Below, one piece after another: positions 13,412 through 25,938 of a stretch of DNA of 64,000 nucleotides (position 1 is the first letter of the stretch; the number at the start of each line of letters is the position of its first letter). Position numbers and translations under genes: made by a program. Below the pieces are notes generated by a model, which worked only from the letters and a program-made list of their open reading frames with translations, did not search any database and had not been told where the DNA came from. This DNA is from Sympetrum striolatum (lineage: Eukaryota; Arthropoda; Insecta; Odonata; Libellulidae), in NCBI GenBank assembly GCA_947579665.1, contig CANPUZ010000035.1, forward strand, positions 434,001-498,000. The letters are read 5' to 3'.

Positions 13412-14523
13412 ATAGGATACAAATTCACAGCCTAAACTACAAGCGTCTTTGATCTGAAATTTTTATGACATATTGGCCATAACGTGAAACCCCCAGGAAA
13501 AAAGCGACTTTGATCCTCAGTGTCATGGGTTCGATTCCAGAGGGCCCCAAAGTCCCGATTTTTCCCGTTTAAATGCATTGCCGTGATTTTCGGGAATTTT
13601 AAAAAAATACTTTCCGGATAGGTAGAAAAATAAAACTCAAGGTGCCTATATTTATGGTCTTGGACTTTCGAAAACATTAATGGCTTTCACAAAAAATATC
13701 CTGGGTTCGATGCTAGGACGATGCAAAGATCCGCCCTTTAAAATACATGGGAGCAGTTTTCATTATTTTTTTTGATGCACTTCTCGAAATAATAGGAAGT
13801 TCGTGCTTAGCCGGAAAGTGTAAGGTAAAAATTGGTTTAAGAAAAAAATTTTCATAACACCGTACTATTCCTGGGTTCGATGCCAGAGCACATTAACATT
13901 TCTCTCATAAGGAATATAAGGGAAAAGTAAGACTTCGATTGAGCCAGTTGCAGCCAACATTTCTGCTTGAATTTTCGCACATAGTTAATGATTAATATCT
14001 TCTATTATGTTGCATAGGAAGTTTCACCAGAAAGACCCGGGTTCGATGCCGGGCGGTAAATATGTCTCCTGTTTAAAATACATAGGGTTAGTATTTCATT
14101 ATTTTTTTGATGCACTTATCGAAATGATAGGAAGTTCGTGCTTGGCTGGAAGATGTATGGTTAAAACTGGTTTTAGAAAACAGTTTTCAAAAGACCGAAC
14201 TATTCCTGGGTTCGATGCCGGAGCACATTAACATTTCTCTCATAAGAAATATAAGGGAAAAGTAGGACGTTGTTTGAGGCAGTTGCAGGTAATATTTCTG
14301 CTTGAATTTTCACAGATAGTTAGAGATGGTGATCTTCTATTGTGCTGCATAGTAAGTATAACCAGGAAGACCCGGGTTCGATGCCGGATGAATAAATTGC
14401 AGCGAATAATCAGAATATTTTCAATCCATTTTTTTTTCTTTTGACGGCCTTCCCGATATGATGCCGACATGAAATTAGTGTTGTCGATCTGCTTGCAGTA
14501 TGCAAGCTACATTTTACTCGTAT
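13412..14523 (+). repeat. B-box unit 12 (type B)
   Basis: Boxes lie at 13528, 13704, 13874, 14040, 14209 and 14375, with steps of 176, 170, 166, 169 and 166. Boxes 3-4 and 5-6 are two copies of a dimer of about 335 bp. Confidence 0.85.
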
Positions 14524-14575
14524 AATAGATAGATATATAGATCCTTCTCCGGATTCATTCATATATATAGCTATA

Positions 14576-15690
14576 TAGATAGGATACAAATTCACAGGCT
14601 AAACCACAAGCGTCATTGACTTGAAATTTTTATGACATATTGGCCATAACGTATAACCCCCAGGAAAAAAGCGACTTTGATCCTAAGTGCCATAGGTTCG
14701 ATTCCAGAGGGCCCCAAAGTCCCGATTTTTCCCGTTTAAATGCATTGCCGTGATTTTTGGGAATTTAAAAAAAATAGTTTCCGGAAAGGTAGAGAAATAA
14801 AACTCAAGTTGCCTATATTTATGGTCTTAGACTTTCGAAAACATCAACGACTTTCACAAAATATATCCTGGGTTCGATGCTAGGACGATGCAAAGATCTG
14901 CCCTTTAATATACATGGGAGCTGTTTTTCAATATTTTTTTTGATGCACTTCTCGAAAAAATAGGAAGTTCGTGCTTAGCCGGAAAGTGTAAGGTAAGAAT
15001 TAGTTTAAGAAAAAAATTTTCATAAGACCGTACTATTCCTGGGTTCGATGCCAGAGCACATTAACATTTCTCTCATAAGGAATATAAGGGAAAAGTAAGT
15101 CTTCGATTGAGGCAGTTGCAGCCAATATTTCTGCTTGAATTTTCGCACATAGTTAAATAATAATATCTTCTATTATGTTGCATAGGAAGCTTCACCAGAA
15201 AGTCCCGGGTTCGATGTCGGGCGGTCATTATGTCTCCCGTTTAAATTACATAGGGTTTGTATTTCATTATTTTTTTGATGCACTTATTGAAATGATAGGA
15301 AGTTCGTGCTTGGCTGGAAGATTTACGGTTAAAACTGGTTTAAGAAAACAGTTTTCAGAAGATCGTAATATTCCTGGGTTCGATGCCAGACCACATTAAC
15401 ATTTCTCTCATAAGTAATATAAGGGAAACGTAGGACGTCGTTTGATGCAGTTTCAGATAATATTTCTGCTTGAATTTTCATAGATAGTTGGAGATGGTGA
15501 TCTTCTATTGTGCTGCATAGTATGTATCACTAGGAAGACCAGGGTTCGATGCCGGACGAATAAATTGCAGCGAATAATCAGAATATTTTCAATCCATTTT
15601 TTTTTTCTTTTGACGGCCTTCCCGATATGATGCCGACTTAAAATTAGTGTTATCGATGTGCTTGCAGTATGCAAGCAACATTTTACTCGT
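14576..15690 (+). repeat. B-box unit 13 (type B)
   Basis: It has the same dimeric layout as the preceding unit, with CCAGAGCACATT and CGGGCGGT boxes alternating. It ends at a TA run leading to a minus unit. Confidence 0.8.
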
Positions 15691-15703
15691 ATATATATAT
15701 ATA

Positions 15704-16783
15704 TACGAGTAAAATGTTGCTTGCATACTGCAAGCAGATCGACCACACGAATTTCATGTCGGCAACCTTTCGGGACGGTCTTAAAAAGAAAAAAAAAATT
15801 GAAAATAATCTTAAAATTCGCTGCAATTTTAATCGTCTGGCATCGAACCCGGGTCATCCTGGCTAACCTATTAAGCAGCACAACAGAAGATCACCATCAC
15901 TAACTATGTGTGAAAATTCAAGCAGAAATATTGGCTGAAACTGCCTCAAACGACGTTCTACTTTTCACGTAAGTAAATGCTTCTCGGGAGTCGAACCAAG
16001 GACGATCGTGGAAATCAAAAAGATGTTTCTGAAAGTTATTTATGATTTCTATCTATATGCCGAATTTCATGTTTCTATTTTATTGGGAAAGGTTTCAAAA
16101 TAATTCCTAAAAATCGGATCAACTTCTGATTGTAGAGACGCCTGGTGGCGAAACCAGGAAACATTCGTAGCTGTGAATTCTCAGTTTGATTAGTAATGAC
16201 TTGATCTTATCTTATGCTAAGTTTCAAGTAGATATAATATCGGGAAGCACCTAAAATGTGTTTCCGTAATCTCCATATGAAATGCATTGAGGAATTTAAA
16301 TGGCCCTCTGGGATCGAACCAAGGACCATAAGGGAATATGTAAAATTTGATTATGAAATATAATTATGATATCTAACGCCATGCCGAATTTTAAGTTTCT
16401 ATGCCATCGGAAAAGGGTTAAAAAAAATCTTAAAAATCGCCTCAATGCATTTTAAACGGCCGATTTTTGCCCCGACCTAGCATCGAACCCAGGATATTTT
16501 CCGTAAAACTCATTTATGTTTTCGGTAGATCATGACCATATATAAAGGCTCCTTGAGTTTCGATTCTCTACCTATCCGGGAAGTATTTTTTAAAAATTAC
16601 CGAAAATCAGAGTAATGCATTTAAACGGGAAAAATCGGGACTTTGGGGCCCTCTGGAATCGAACCCATGACTCTGAGGTCCAAAATCGCAATTTTTCTGG
16701 AGGTCACACTTGATGGCCAATATGTCATAAAAATTTCAAGCCAATGACGCTTGTGGTTTAGCCTGTGACTTTGTATCCTATCT
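15704..16783 (-). repeat. B-box unit 14 (type A)
   Basis: It starts with the hairpin end immediately after that of unit 13, so the two units face each other tail to tail across about 14 bp of TA repeat. The third box is altered (GCGAAACC). Confidence 0.8.
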
Positions 16784-16845
16784 ATATACCTATCTATCTA
16801 TATATATATATGAATGAATCCGGAGAAGCATCTATATATATATAC

Positions 16846-17921
16846 GAGTAAAATGTTGCTTGCATACTGCAAGCAGATCGACAACACTATTTTCATGTAG
16901 GCATCATATCGGGACGGCCATCAAAAGAAAAAATGGATTGAAATTTTTCTTAAAATTCACTGAAATTCCATCGTCTGGCATCGAACCTGGGTCTTTACTG
17001 TTGAAGTTACTATGCAGCACAATAGAACATCGCCATCTCTAACTATGTGTGAAAATTCAAGCTGAAATATGGGCTACAACTGCCTCAAAAGACGTTCTCA
17101 TTTTCACGAATTTATATGGCTCTCTGGATTCGAACCAAGGACGATCTTGGAAATCTAAAAAATGTTTCTGAAAGTTATTTATGATCTCTATCTACATGCC
17201 GAATTTCAAGTTTCTATATTGTTGGGAAGGGTTCAAAATAATTATTCAAGATCGGATCAGTTACTGATATAAGAGACGCCTGGTGTCGAACCCAGGACAC
17301 ATTGACAGCTGGGAATGCACAGTTTCATTTGTATACACTTAATCTTTCTTAGTGCAAAGTTTGAAGTCTTCAACGGGCCGGGAAGTACCTATAATTTGTT
17401 TCCGTTATCTCCGTAAGAAATGCATTGAGTAATTTAAATGGCCCTCTGGGATCGAACCAAGGACAATCAGCGAATATATAAAATTGGATCCTGAAATCTA
17501 TTATTGATCTCCAACTCCATGCCGAATTTCAAGTTTCCATGCCATCGGGAAAGGGTCCAAAAAAAATCTTAAAAATCGCCACAATGCAATTTAAACGGCC
17601 GATTTTTGCCCCGACCTAGCATCGAACCCAGGATATTTTCCTTAAAACTCATTTATGTTTTCGATAGATCATGACCATATATATAGGTTCCTTGAGTTTC
17701 GATTCTCTACCTATCCGGAAAGTATTTTTTTTTATTCCCGAAAATCAAAGCAATGCATTTAAACGGGAAAAATCGGGACTTTGAGGCCCTCTGGAATCGA
17801 ACCCATGACATCGAGGTTCAAAATCGCAATTTTTCTGGAGGTTATACGTTGTGGCCAATATGTCGTAAAAATTTCAAGCCATTGACGCTAGTGGTTTAGC
17901 CTGTGACTTTGTATCCTATCT
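16846..17921 (-). repeat. B-box unit 15 (type A)
   Basis: It has six minus boxes from CATCGAACCTGGG near 16979 to AATCGAACCCATG near 17797. Confidence 0.8.
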
Positions 17922-18018
17922 ATATACCTATCTATCTATCTATTATATATAGATGCTTCTCCGGATTCATTCATGTATCTATTATATATAGATGCTTCTC
18001 CGGATTCATTCATATATC

Positions 18019-19095
18019 ATACGAGTAAAATGTTGCTTGCATACTGCAAGCAGATCGGCAACACTATTTTCATGTCGGCATCATATCCGGACGACCATCA
18101 AAAGAAAAAAAAAGGATTGAAATTTTTCTTAAAATTCGCTTAAATTTCATCGTCTGGCATCGAACCCGTGTCTTACTGGTGAACTAACTATGCAGCACAA
18201 TAGAAGATCATCATCTCTAACCATGTGTGAAAATTCAAGCAGAAATATTGGCTAAAACTGCCTCAAAAGACGTTCTAATTTTCACGAATTTAAATGGCTC
18301 TCTGGATTCGAACTAAGGACGATCTTGGATATTTAAAAAATGTTTCTGAAAGTTATTTATGATCTCTATCTATATGCTAAATTTCAAGTTTCTATATTAT
18401 TGGGAAAGGTTTCAAAATAATTCCTAAAAATCGGATCAACTACTGATTGCAGAGACACCTGGTGTCGAACCCAGGAGACATTGATAGCTATGAATGCATA
18501 GTTTGATTTGTTAAGACTGGTTCTTCTATTATGCTAAGTTTTAAGTCGATAGCATCCCGGGAAGTACCTAAAATTTGTTTCCGTTATCTCCGTAAGAAAT
18601 GCATTGAGGAATATAAATGTCCCTCTTGGATCGAACCAAGGACCATCAGCGAATATGCAAAATTCGAATATGATATATTTTTACAGTATCTAACCTCATG
18701 CCGAATTTCAAGTTTCCATGCCATCGGGAAAGGGTCCAAAAAAAATCATAAAAATCGCCACAATGCTTTTTGAACGGCCGATTTTTGCCTCGACCTAGCA
18801 TCGAACCCAGGATATTTTCCGTAAAACTCATTTATGATTTCGATAGATCATTACCATATATATAGGCTCCTTAAGTTTTATTTCTCTACCTATCCGGAAA
18901 GTATTTTTTTTTAATTCCCGAAAATCAAAGCAATGCATTTAAACGGGAAAAATCGGTACTTTGGAGCCCCCTGGCATCGAACCCATGACACTGAGGATCT
19001 AAATCGCAATTTTTCTGGTGGCTACACGTTATGGCCAATACGCCGTAAAAATTTCAGCTCAATCACTCTTGTGGTTTAGGCTGTGAGTTTGTATC

Positions 19096-19102
<7 letters not shown>
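18019..19102 (-). repeat. B-box unit 16 (type A)
   Basis: It has six boxes in type A order. The preceding spacer carries two direct copies of the GCTTCTCCGGATTCATTCAT motif. Confidence 0.8.
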
Positions 19103-19127
<25 letters not shown>

Positions 19128-19131
<4 letters not shown>

Positions 19132-20208
19132 GAGTAAAATGTTGCTTGCATACTGCAAGCAGATCGGCAACACTATTTTTATGTCGGCATCATATCGGGA
19201 CGGCCATCAAAAGAAAAAAATGATTTGAAATTTTTCTTTGAATTCGCTGAAATTCCATCGTCTGGCATCGAACCCGGGTCTTTACTGTGAACTTACTATG
19301 CAGCACAATAGAAAATCACCATCTCTAACCATGTGTGAAAATTTAAGCAGAAATATGGGCTACAACTGCCTCAAAAGACGTTTTAATTTCAAAGAATTTA
19401 AATGGCTCTCTGGATTCGAACTAAGGACGATCTCGGAAATCTAAAAAATGTTTCTGAAAGTTATTTATGATCTCTATCTATATGCCGAATTTGAAGTTTC
19501 TATATTATTGGCAAAGGTTTCAAAATAATTCCTAAAAATCGGATTAACTTCTGATTTCAGAGACACCTGGTGTCGAACCCAGGACTCTTTGAAAGCTGTG
19601 AATGTGCTGTTTGATTTGTATGGACTTGATCTTTGTACATGCAAAGTTTGAAGTTGATATCGTGCCGGGAAGTACCTAAAATTTGTTTCCGTTATCTCCG
19701 TAAGAAAAGCATTGGGAAGTGCAAATGGTCCTCTGGGATCGAACCAAGGACCATAAGCTAATATGTAAAATTCGATTATGAAATAAATTCATGATATCTA
19801 TCGACGTGCCGAGTTTCAATAATCCATGTTATCGGGAAAGGATCCAAAAAAAATCTTAAAAATCGCCGCAATGCATTTTAAACGGCCGATTTTTGCCCCG
19901 GCCTAGCATCGAACCAAGGACAATATTCGAAGATATCTTTCCGATTTTCGTTGGCTATGCACGGCATTTAGCGGTCCCTCGAGTTTCAACTCTCTGCTTT
20001 TCCGGGAAGTGCCTCAAAAAAATTTTCGAAAATCCCCGTCATGTAATCTTATGGGGAAAATCGCGATTTTGGGGCCCTCTGGAATCGAACCCATGACACT
20101 GAGGTTCAAAATCGCAATTTTTCTGGAGGTTATACGTTATGGCCAATATGTCGTAAAAATTTCAAGCCATTGACGCTAGTGGTTTAGCCTGTGACTTTGT
20201 ATCCTCTC
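19128..20208 (-). repeat. B-box unit 17 (type A)
   Basis: It has six boxes. It is an inverted near-twin of the unit at 3484-4565, and it ends in TATCCTCTC plus a long TA run. Confidence 0.8.
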
Positions 20209-20339
20209 TATATATATATATATATATATATGAATATATGATATATGAATGAATCCGGAGAAGCATCTATATATAATAGATATATGGATACATGAATGAA
20301 TCCGGAGAAGCATCTATATATAATAGATATATATATATA

Positions 20340-21423
20340 TAGAGAGGATACAAACTCACAGGCTAAACCACTAGCGTCAACGGCTTGAAATTTTTACGAC
20401 ATATTGGCCATAACGTATAACCTCCAAAAAAATTGCGATTTTGAACCTCAGTGTCATGGGTTCGATTCCAGAGGGCCCCAAAGTCCCGATTTTTCCCGTT
20501 TAAATGCATTGCGTTGATTTTCGGGAATTTTTAAAAAATACTTCCCGGTTAGGTAGAGAATCGAAACTCTAGGAGCCTTTATATATGGTTATGATCTATC
20601 GATAACGTAAATGAGTTTTACGGAAAATATCTTGGGTTCGATGCTAGGTCGGGGCAAAACTCGGCCGTTTAAAATGCATTGTGGTGATTTTTAAAATTTT
20701 TTTTGGACCCCTTTCCGAATGCATGGAAACTTGAAATTTGGCATGGGGATAGAAATCATAAATACATTTCATAATCAAATTTTACATATTCGCTGATGGT
20801 CCTTGGTTCGATCCCAGAGGGCCATTTGCACTCCACAATGCATTTCTTATGGGGATAACGGAAACACATTTTAGGTACTTCCCGGTATGATATCAACTTC
20901 AAACTTTGTATGAAATTAGATCAAGTCCTAGCAAGTCATTTTGTGCATTAACAGCTTCCAATACGTCCAGGGTTCGACACCAGGCGTCTCTACAATCAGT
21001 CACTGATCCGATTTTTAAGAATTATTTTGAACCCCTTCCCAAAAATATTAAAACTTGAAATTCGGCATATATATAGAACTTATAGATACATTTCGAAAAT
21101 ATATTTAATATTACCTAGATCGTCCTTGGTTCGAATCCAGAGAGCTATTAACATTCGTGAAAAGTAGGTCTTCGTTTGAGACAGTTGCAGCCAATATTTC
21201 TGCCTGAATATTCACACGTATTTAGAGAAGATGATCTTCTGATGTGCTGCATAGAAATTTCACCAAAAAGAACCGGGTTCGATGCCAGACGATTAAATTG
21301 AAGCGAATTTTAAGAATATTTTCAATCCTTTTTTTCCTTTCCGGGACCGTCCCGATATAATGCCGTTATGAAATTAGTGTTGTCGATCTGCTTGCAGTAT
21401 GCAAGCTACATTTTACTCGTATA
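20340..21423 (+). repeat. B-box unit 18 (type A)
   Basis: It has six plus boxes. It is preceded by two spacer motifs (near 20248 and 20293) that read opposite to those before units 5-7. Confidence 0.8.
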
Positions 21424-21439
21424 CCTATATAGATAGATA

Positions 21440-22526
21440 GATAGATAGGATACTAATTCACAGCCTAAACCACCAGCGTGATTGACTTGAAATTTTTACG
21501 ACGTATTGGCCATAACGTGTAACCGCCAGAAAAATTGCGATTTTGATCCTCAGGGTCATGGGTTCGATTCCAGAGGGCCCCAAAGTCGCGATTTTCTCCA
21601 TAAGAATACATGGCGGGGATTTTCGAAAATTTTTTTGAGGTACTTCCCGGGGAGAGAAAGAGTTGAAACTCGAGGGATCGCTAGAAGCCGTGCGTATCCA
21701 ACGAAAATCAGAAAAACATCTTAGAATATAGTCCATGGTTCGATGCTTGGTCGGGGCAAAAATCGGCCGTTTAAAATGCATTACGGCGATTTTGAAGATT
21801 TTATTTGGATTCTTTCCCGATAACATGGATATTCGAAACTCGGCACGTGGATAGATATCATGAATATACTTCATAATCAAATTTTACATGTTCGCTGATG
21901 GTCCTTGGTTCGATCCCAGAGGGCCATTTGCACTTCTCAATGCATTTCTTACGGAGACAACGGAAACAAAATTTAGGTACTTTCCGACATGCTATCAACT
22001 TCAAACTTTGCTTGATACAAGAGTAAGTCTTTACAAATCAAACTCTGCATTCACAGCTTGCAATACGTCCTGGGTTCGACACCAGGTGTCTCTGAAATCA
22101 GAATTTGATCCGATTTTTAGGAATTATTTTGAAACCTTTCCCACTAAAATAGAAACTTGAAATTCGGCATATAGATAGAGATCATAAATATCTATCAGAA
22201 ACATATTTTAGAATTCCACGATCGTCCTTGGTTCGAGTCCCGAGAGGCATTAACATTAGTGAAAATTAGAACGTTTTTTGAGGCAGTTATAGCCAATATT
22301 TCTGCTTGAATTTTCACACATAGTTAGAGATGGTGATCTTCTATTGTGTTTCATAGTAGGTTTACCAGTAAGACCCGGGTTCGATGCCAGACGATGAAAT
22401 TTCAGCGAATTTTAAGAAAAAATTAAATCCTTTTTTTTTCTTTTAAAGACCGTCCCGATATGATGCCGATATGAAATTAGTATTGCCGATCTGCTTGCAG
22501 TATGCAAGCTACATTTTACTCGTATA
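21440..22526 (+). repeat. B-box unit 19 (type A)
   Basis: It has six plus boxes. The second monomer belongs to the GAGGTACTTCCCGG...GAGTTGAAACTCGAGGG class also seen at the array edges. Confidence 0.8.
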
Positions 22527-22571
22527 TATATATGAATGAATCCGGAGAAGCATCTATATATAATAGATATA

Positions 22572-23659
22572 TATAGAGAGAGGATACAAACTCACAGGCC
22601 AAACCACAAGCGTCATTGACTTGAAATTTTTACGACATATTGGCCATAGAGTGTAACCGCCAGAAAAATTGCAATTTTGCACCTCAGTGTCATGGGTTCG
22701 ATTCCAGAGGGCCCCTAAGTCTCGATTTTTCCCGTTTAAATGCATTGCTTTGATTTTCGGGAATTTTTAAAAAATACTTCCGGGATAGGTAGAGAATCGA
22801 AAATCTAGGAGCCTTTATATATAGTCATGATCTATCGAAAACATAAATGAGTTTTACGGAAAATATCCTGGGTTCGATGCTAGGTCGAGGCAAAAATCGG
22901 CCGTTTAAAATGTATTGTGGCGATTTTTAAGATTTTTTTTGGACCCCTTACCGATGGCATGGAAACTTGAAATTCGGCATGGTGTTGGAGATTATAAATA
23001 TATTTCATAATCAAATTTTACATATTCGCTGATGGTCCTTGGTTCGATCCCAGGGCGCCATTTACATTTCTCAATGCATTTCTTATGGAGATAACGGAAA
23101 CAAGCTTTAGGTACTTCCCGGCATGCTATCGACTTAAAACTTAGCGTGATAGAAGAACCAGTCTTAACAAATCAAACTATGCATTCATAGCTATCAATGT
23201 GTCCTGGGTTCGACACCAGGTGTCTCTGCAATCAGAAGTTGATCCGATTTTTAGGAATTATTTTGAAACCTTTCCCAATAATATAGAAACTTGAAATTCG
23301 GCATATAGATTGAGATCAATAATAACTTTCAGAAACTTTTTTTAAATTTACAAAATCGTCCTTGGTTCGAGTCCCGAGAGCCATTTACATTCGTGAACAT
23401 TAGAGCGTCTTTTGAGGCAGTTGTAGCCAATATTTCTGCTTGAATTTTCACACATAGTTAAAGATGGTGATCTTCTATTGTGTTTCATAGTAGGTTTTCC
23501 AGTAAGACCCGGGTTCGATTCCAGACGATGAAATTTCAGCGAATTTTAAGAAAAAATTAAATCCTTTTTTTTTCTTATGAGGACCGTCCCGATGTGATGC
23601 CGATATGAAATTAGTATCGCCGATCTGCTTGCAGTATGCAAGCTACATTTTACTCGTAT
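22572..23659 (+). repeat. B-box unit 20 (type A)
   Basis: It has six plus boxes. It shares the CAGGGCGCC variant and its neighbouring sequence with the unit at 6207-7286. Confidence 0.8.
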
Positions 23660-23710
23660 GATATATGAATGAATCCGGAGAAGCGTCTATATATAATAGA
23701 TATATATATA

Positions 23711-24790
23711 GAGAGGATACAAACTCACAGCCTAAACCACAAGAGTGATTGATCTGAAATTTTTACGGCTTATTGGCCATAACGTGTAACCACCAGAAAA
23801 ATTGCGATTTGGTCCTCAGTGTCATGGGTTCGATGCCAGGGGGCTCCAAAGTACCGATTTTTCCCGTTTAAATGCATTGCTTTGATTTTCGGGAATTAAA
23901 AAAAAATACATCCCGGATAGGTAGAGAATCAAAACTCAACGAGCCGTTATATATGATCATGATCTATCGAAAACATAAATGAGTTTTACGGAAAATATCC
24001 TGGGTTCGATGCTAGGTCGATGCAAAAATCTGCCGTTTAAAATGCATTGTGGCGATTTTTAAGATTTTTTTTGGACCCTTTCCCGATGGCATGGAAACTT
24101 GAAATTCGGTATGGGGTTAGATATCATAAATATATTTCATAATCGATTTTTATGTTTTCCCTGATGTTCCTTGGTTCGATCCCAGAGGCCCATTTACATT
24201 TCACAATGCATTTCTTAGGGAGATAACGGAAAAAGGTTTAAGGTACTTCCCGCCATGCTATCGACTTAAAACTTAGCATGATAGAAGAACGACTCTTAAC
24301 AAATCAAACTATGCATTCATAGCTATCAATGTGTCCTGGGTTCGACACCAGGTGTCTCTGCAATCAGAAGTTGATCCGATTTTTAGTAATTATTTTGAAA
24401 CCTCTCCCAATAATATAGAAACTTGAAATTTGGCATATAGATTGAGATTAATAATAACTTTCAGAAACATTTTTTAAATATCCAAGATCGTCCTTGGTTC
24501 GAGTCCCGAGATCCATTTACATTCGTGAACATTAGAGCGTTTTTTGAGGCAGTTGTAGCTATATTTCTGCTTGAATTTTCACAAATAGTTAGAGGAGGTG
24601 ATGTTCTATTATGCTGCATAGTAAGTCCACCAGTAAGACCCGGGTTCGATTCCAGACGATGAAATTTCAGTGAATTTTAAGAAAAAATTAAATCCTTTTT
24701 TTTTCTTATGAGGACCGTCCCGATGTGATGCCGATATGAAATTAGTATTGCCGATCTGCTTGCAGTATGCAAGCTACATTTTACTCGTAT
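23711..24790 (+). repeat. B-box unit 21 (type A)
   Basis: It has six plus boxes. The first is the GGGTTCGATGCCAGGGGG variant near 23827. Confidence 0.8.
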
Positions 24791-24833
24791 GATATATGAA
24801 TGAATCCGGAGAAGCATCTATATATAATAGATA

Positions 24834-25914
24834 TAGGGGATCAAAATTCTAACCATGTTCCACAAGTGCCAACGACTTGAAATTTTTACGACGTATTGGC
24901 CATAACGTGTAACCTCCAGGAAAAAGCCGACATTGACTCTCGGTGTCATGGGTTCGATTCCAAAAGGCCCCAAAGTCCCGATTTTCTCCATAAGGATACA
25001 TGGCGGGGATTTTCGAAAATTTTTTTGGTGCACTTCCCGGAGAAGGAGAGATTTGAAATTTAAGGGATCGCTAGATGCCGTGCATATCTAAAGGAAACCA
25101 TAAAAACATCTATGATTATCATCCTTGGTTCGATGCTAGGTCGGGGCAAAAATCGGCCGTTTAAAATGCATTGTGGCGATTTTGAAGATTTTTTTTTGAC
25201 CCTTTTCCGATGGCATAGAAACTTGATATTCGGTATGAGGTTAGATACCATAAAAATATATCATAATCAAATTTTACATATTCGCTGATGGTCCTTGGTT
25301 CGATCCCAGAGGCACATTTAAATTCCTCTATGCATTTCTTACGGAGATAACGGAAACAAATTTTAGGTACTTTCCGGCACGATATCGACTTCAAACTTTG
25401 CATATAGAAAGATCAAGTCCATACAAATCAAACAGTGCATTCACAGCTATCAATGTTTCCTGGGTTCGACACCAGGTGTCTCTGCAATCAGAAGTTGATC
25501 CTATTTTTAGGAATTATTTTGAAACCTTTGTCAATAATCTAGAAACTTCAAATTCGGCATATAGATAAAGATCATAAATAACTTTCAGAAACATTTTTTA
25601 GATTTCCAAAATCGTCCTTGGTTCGAATCCAGAGAGCCATTTAAATTCGAGAAAATTAGAACGTCTTTTGAGGCAGTTGTAGCCCATATTTCTGATTGAA
25701 TTTTCACACATAGTTAGAGATGGTGATGTTCTATTGTGCTGCATAGTAATTTCACAGTAAAGGCCAGGGTTCGATGCCAGACGATGGAATTTCAGCGAAT
25801 TTTAAGAAAAATTTCAATCCATTTTTTTCTTTTGATGGCCGTCCCGATATGATGCCGACATAAAAATAGTGTTGTCGATCTGCTTGCAGTATGCAAGCAA
25901 CATTTTACTCGTAT
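24834..25914 (+). repeat. B-box unit 22 (type A, GGGGATC end)
   Basis: It begins AGGGGATCAAAATTCTAACC, the same end variant as the minus units at 1-3317. It has six boxes. Confidence 0.8.
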
Positions 25915-25938
25915 ACCTATATACACATTCATTCATTC

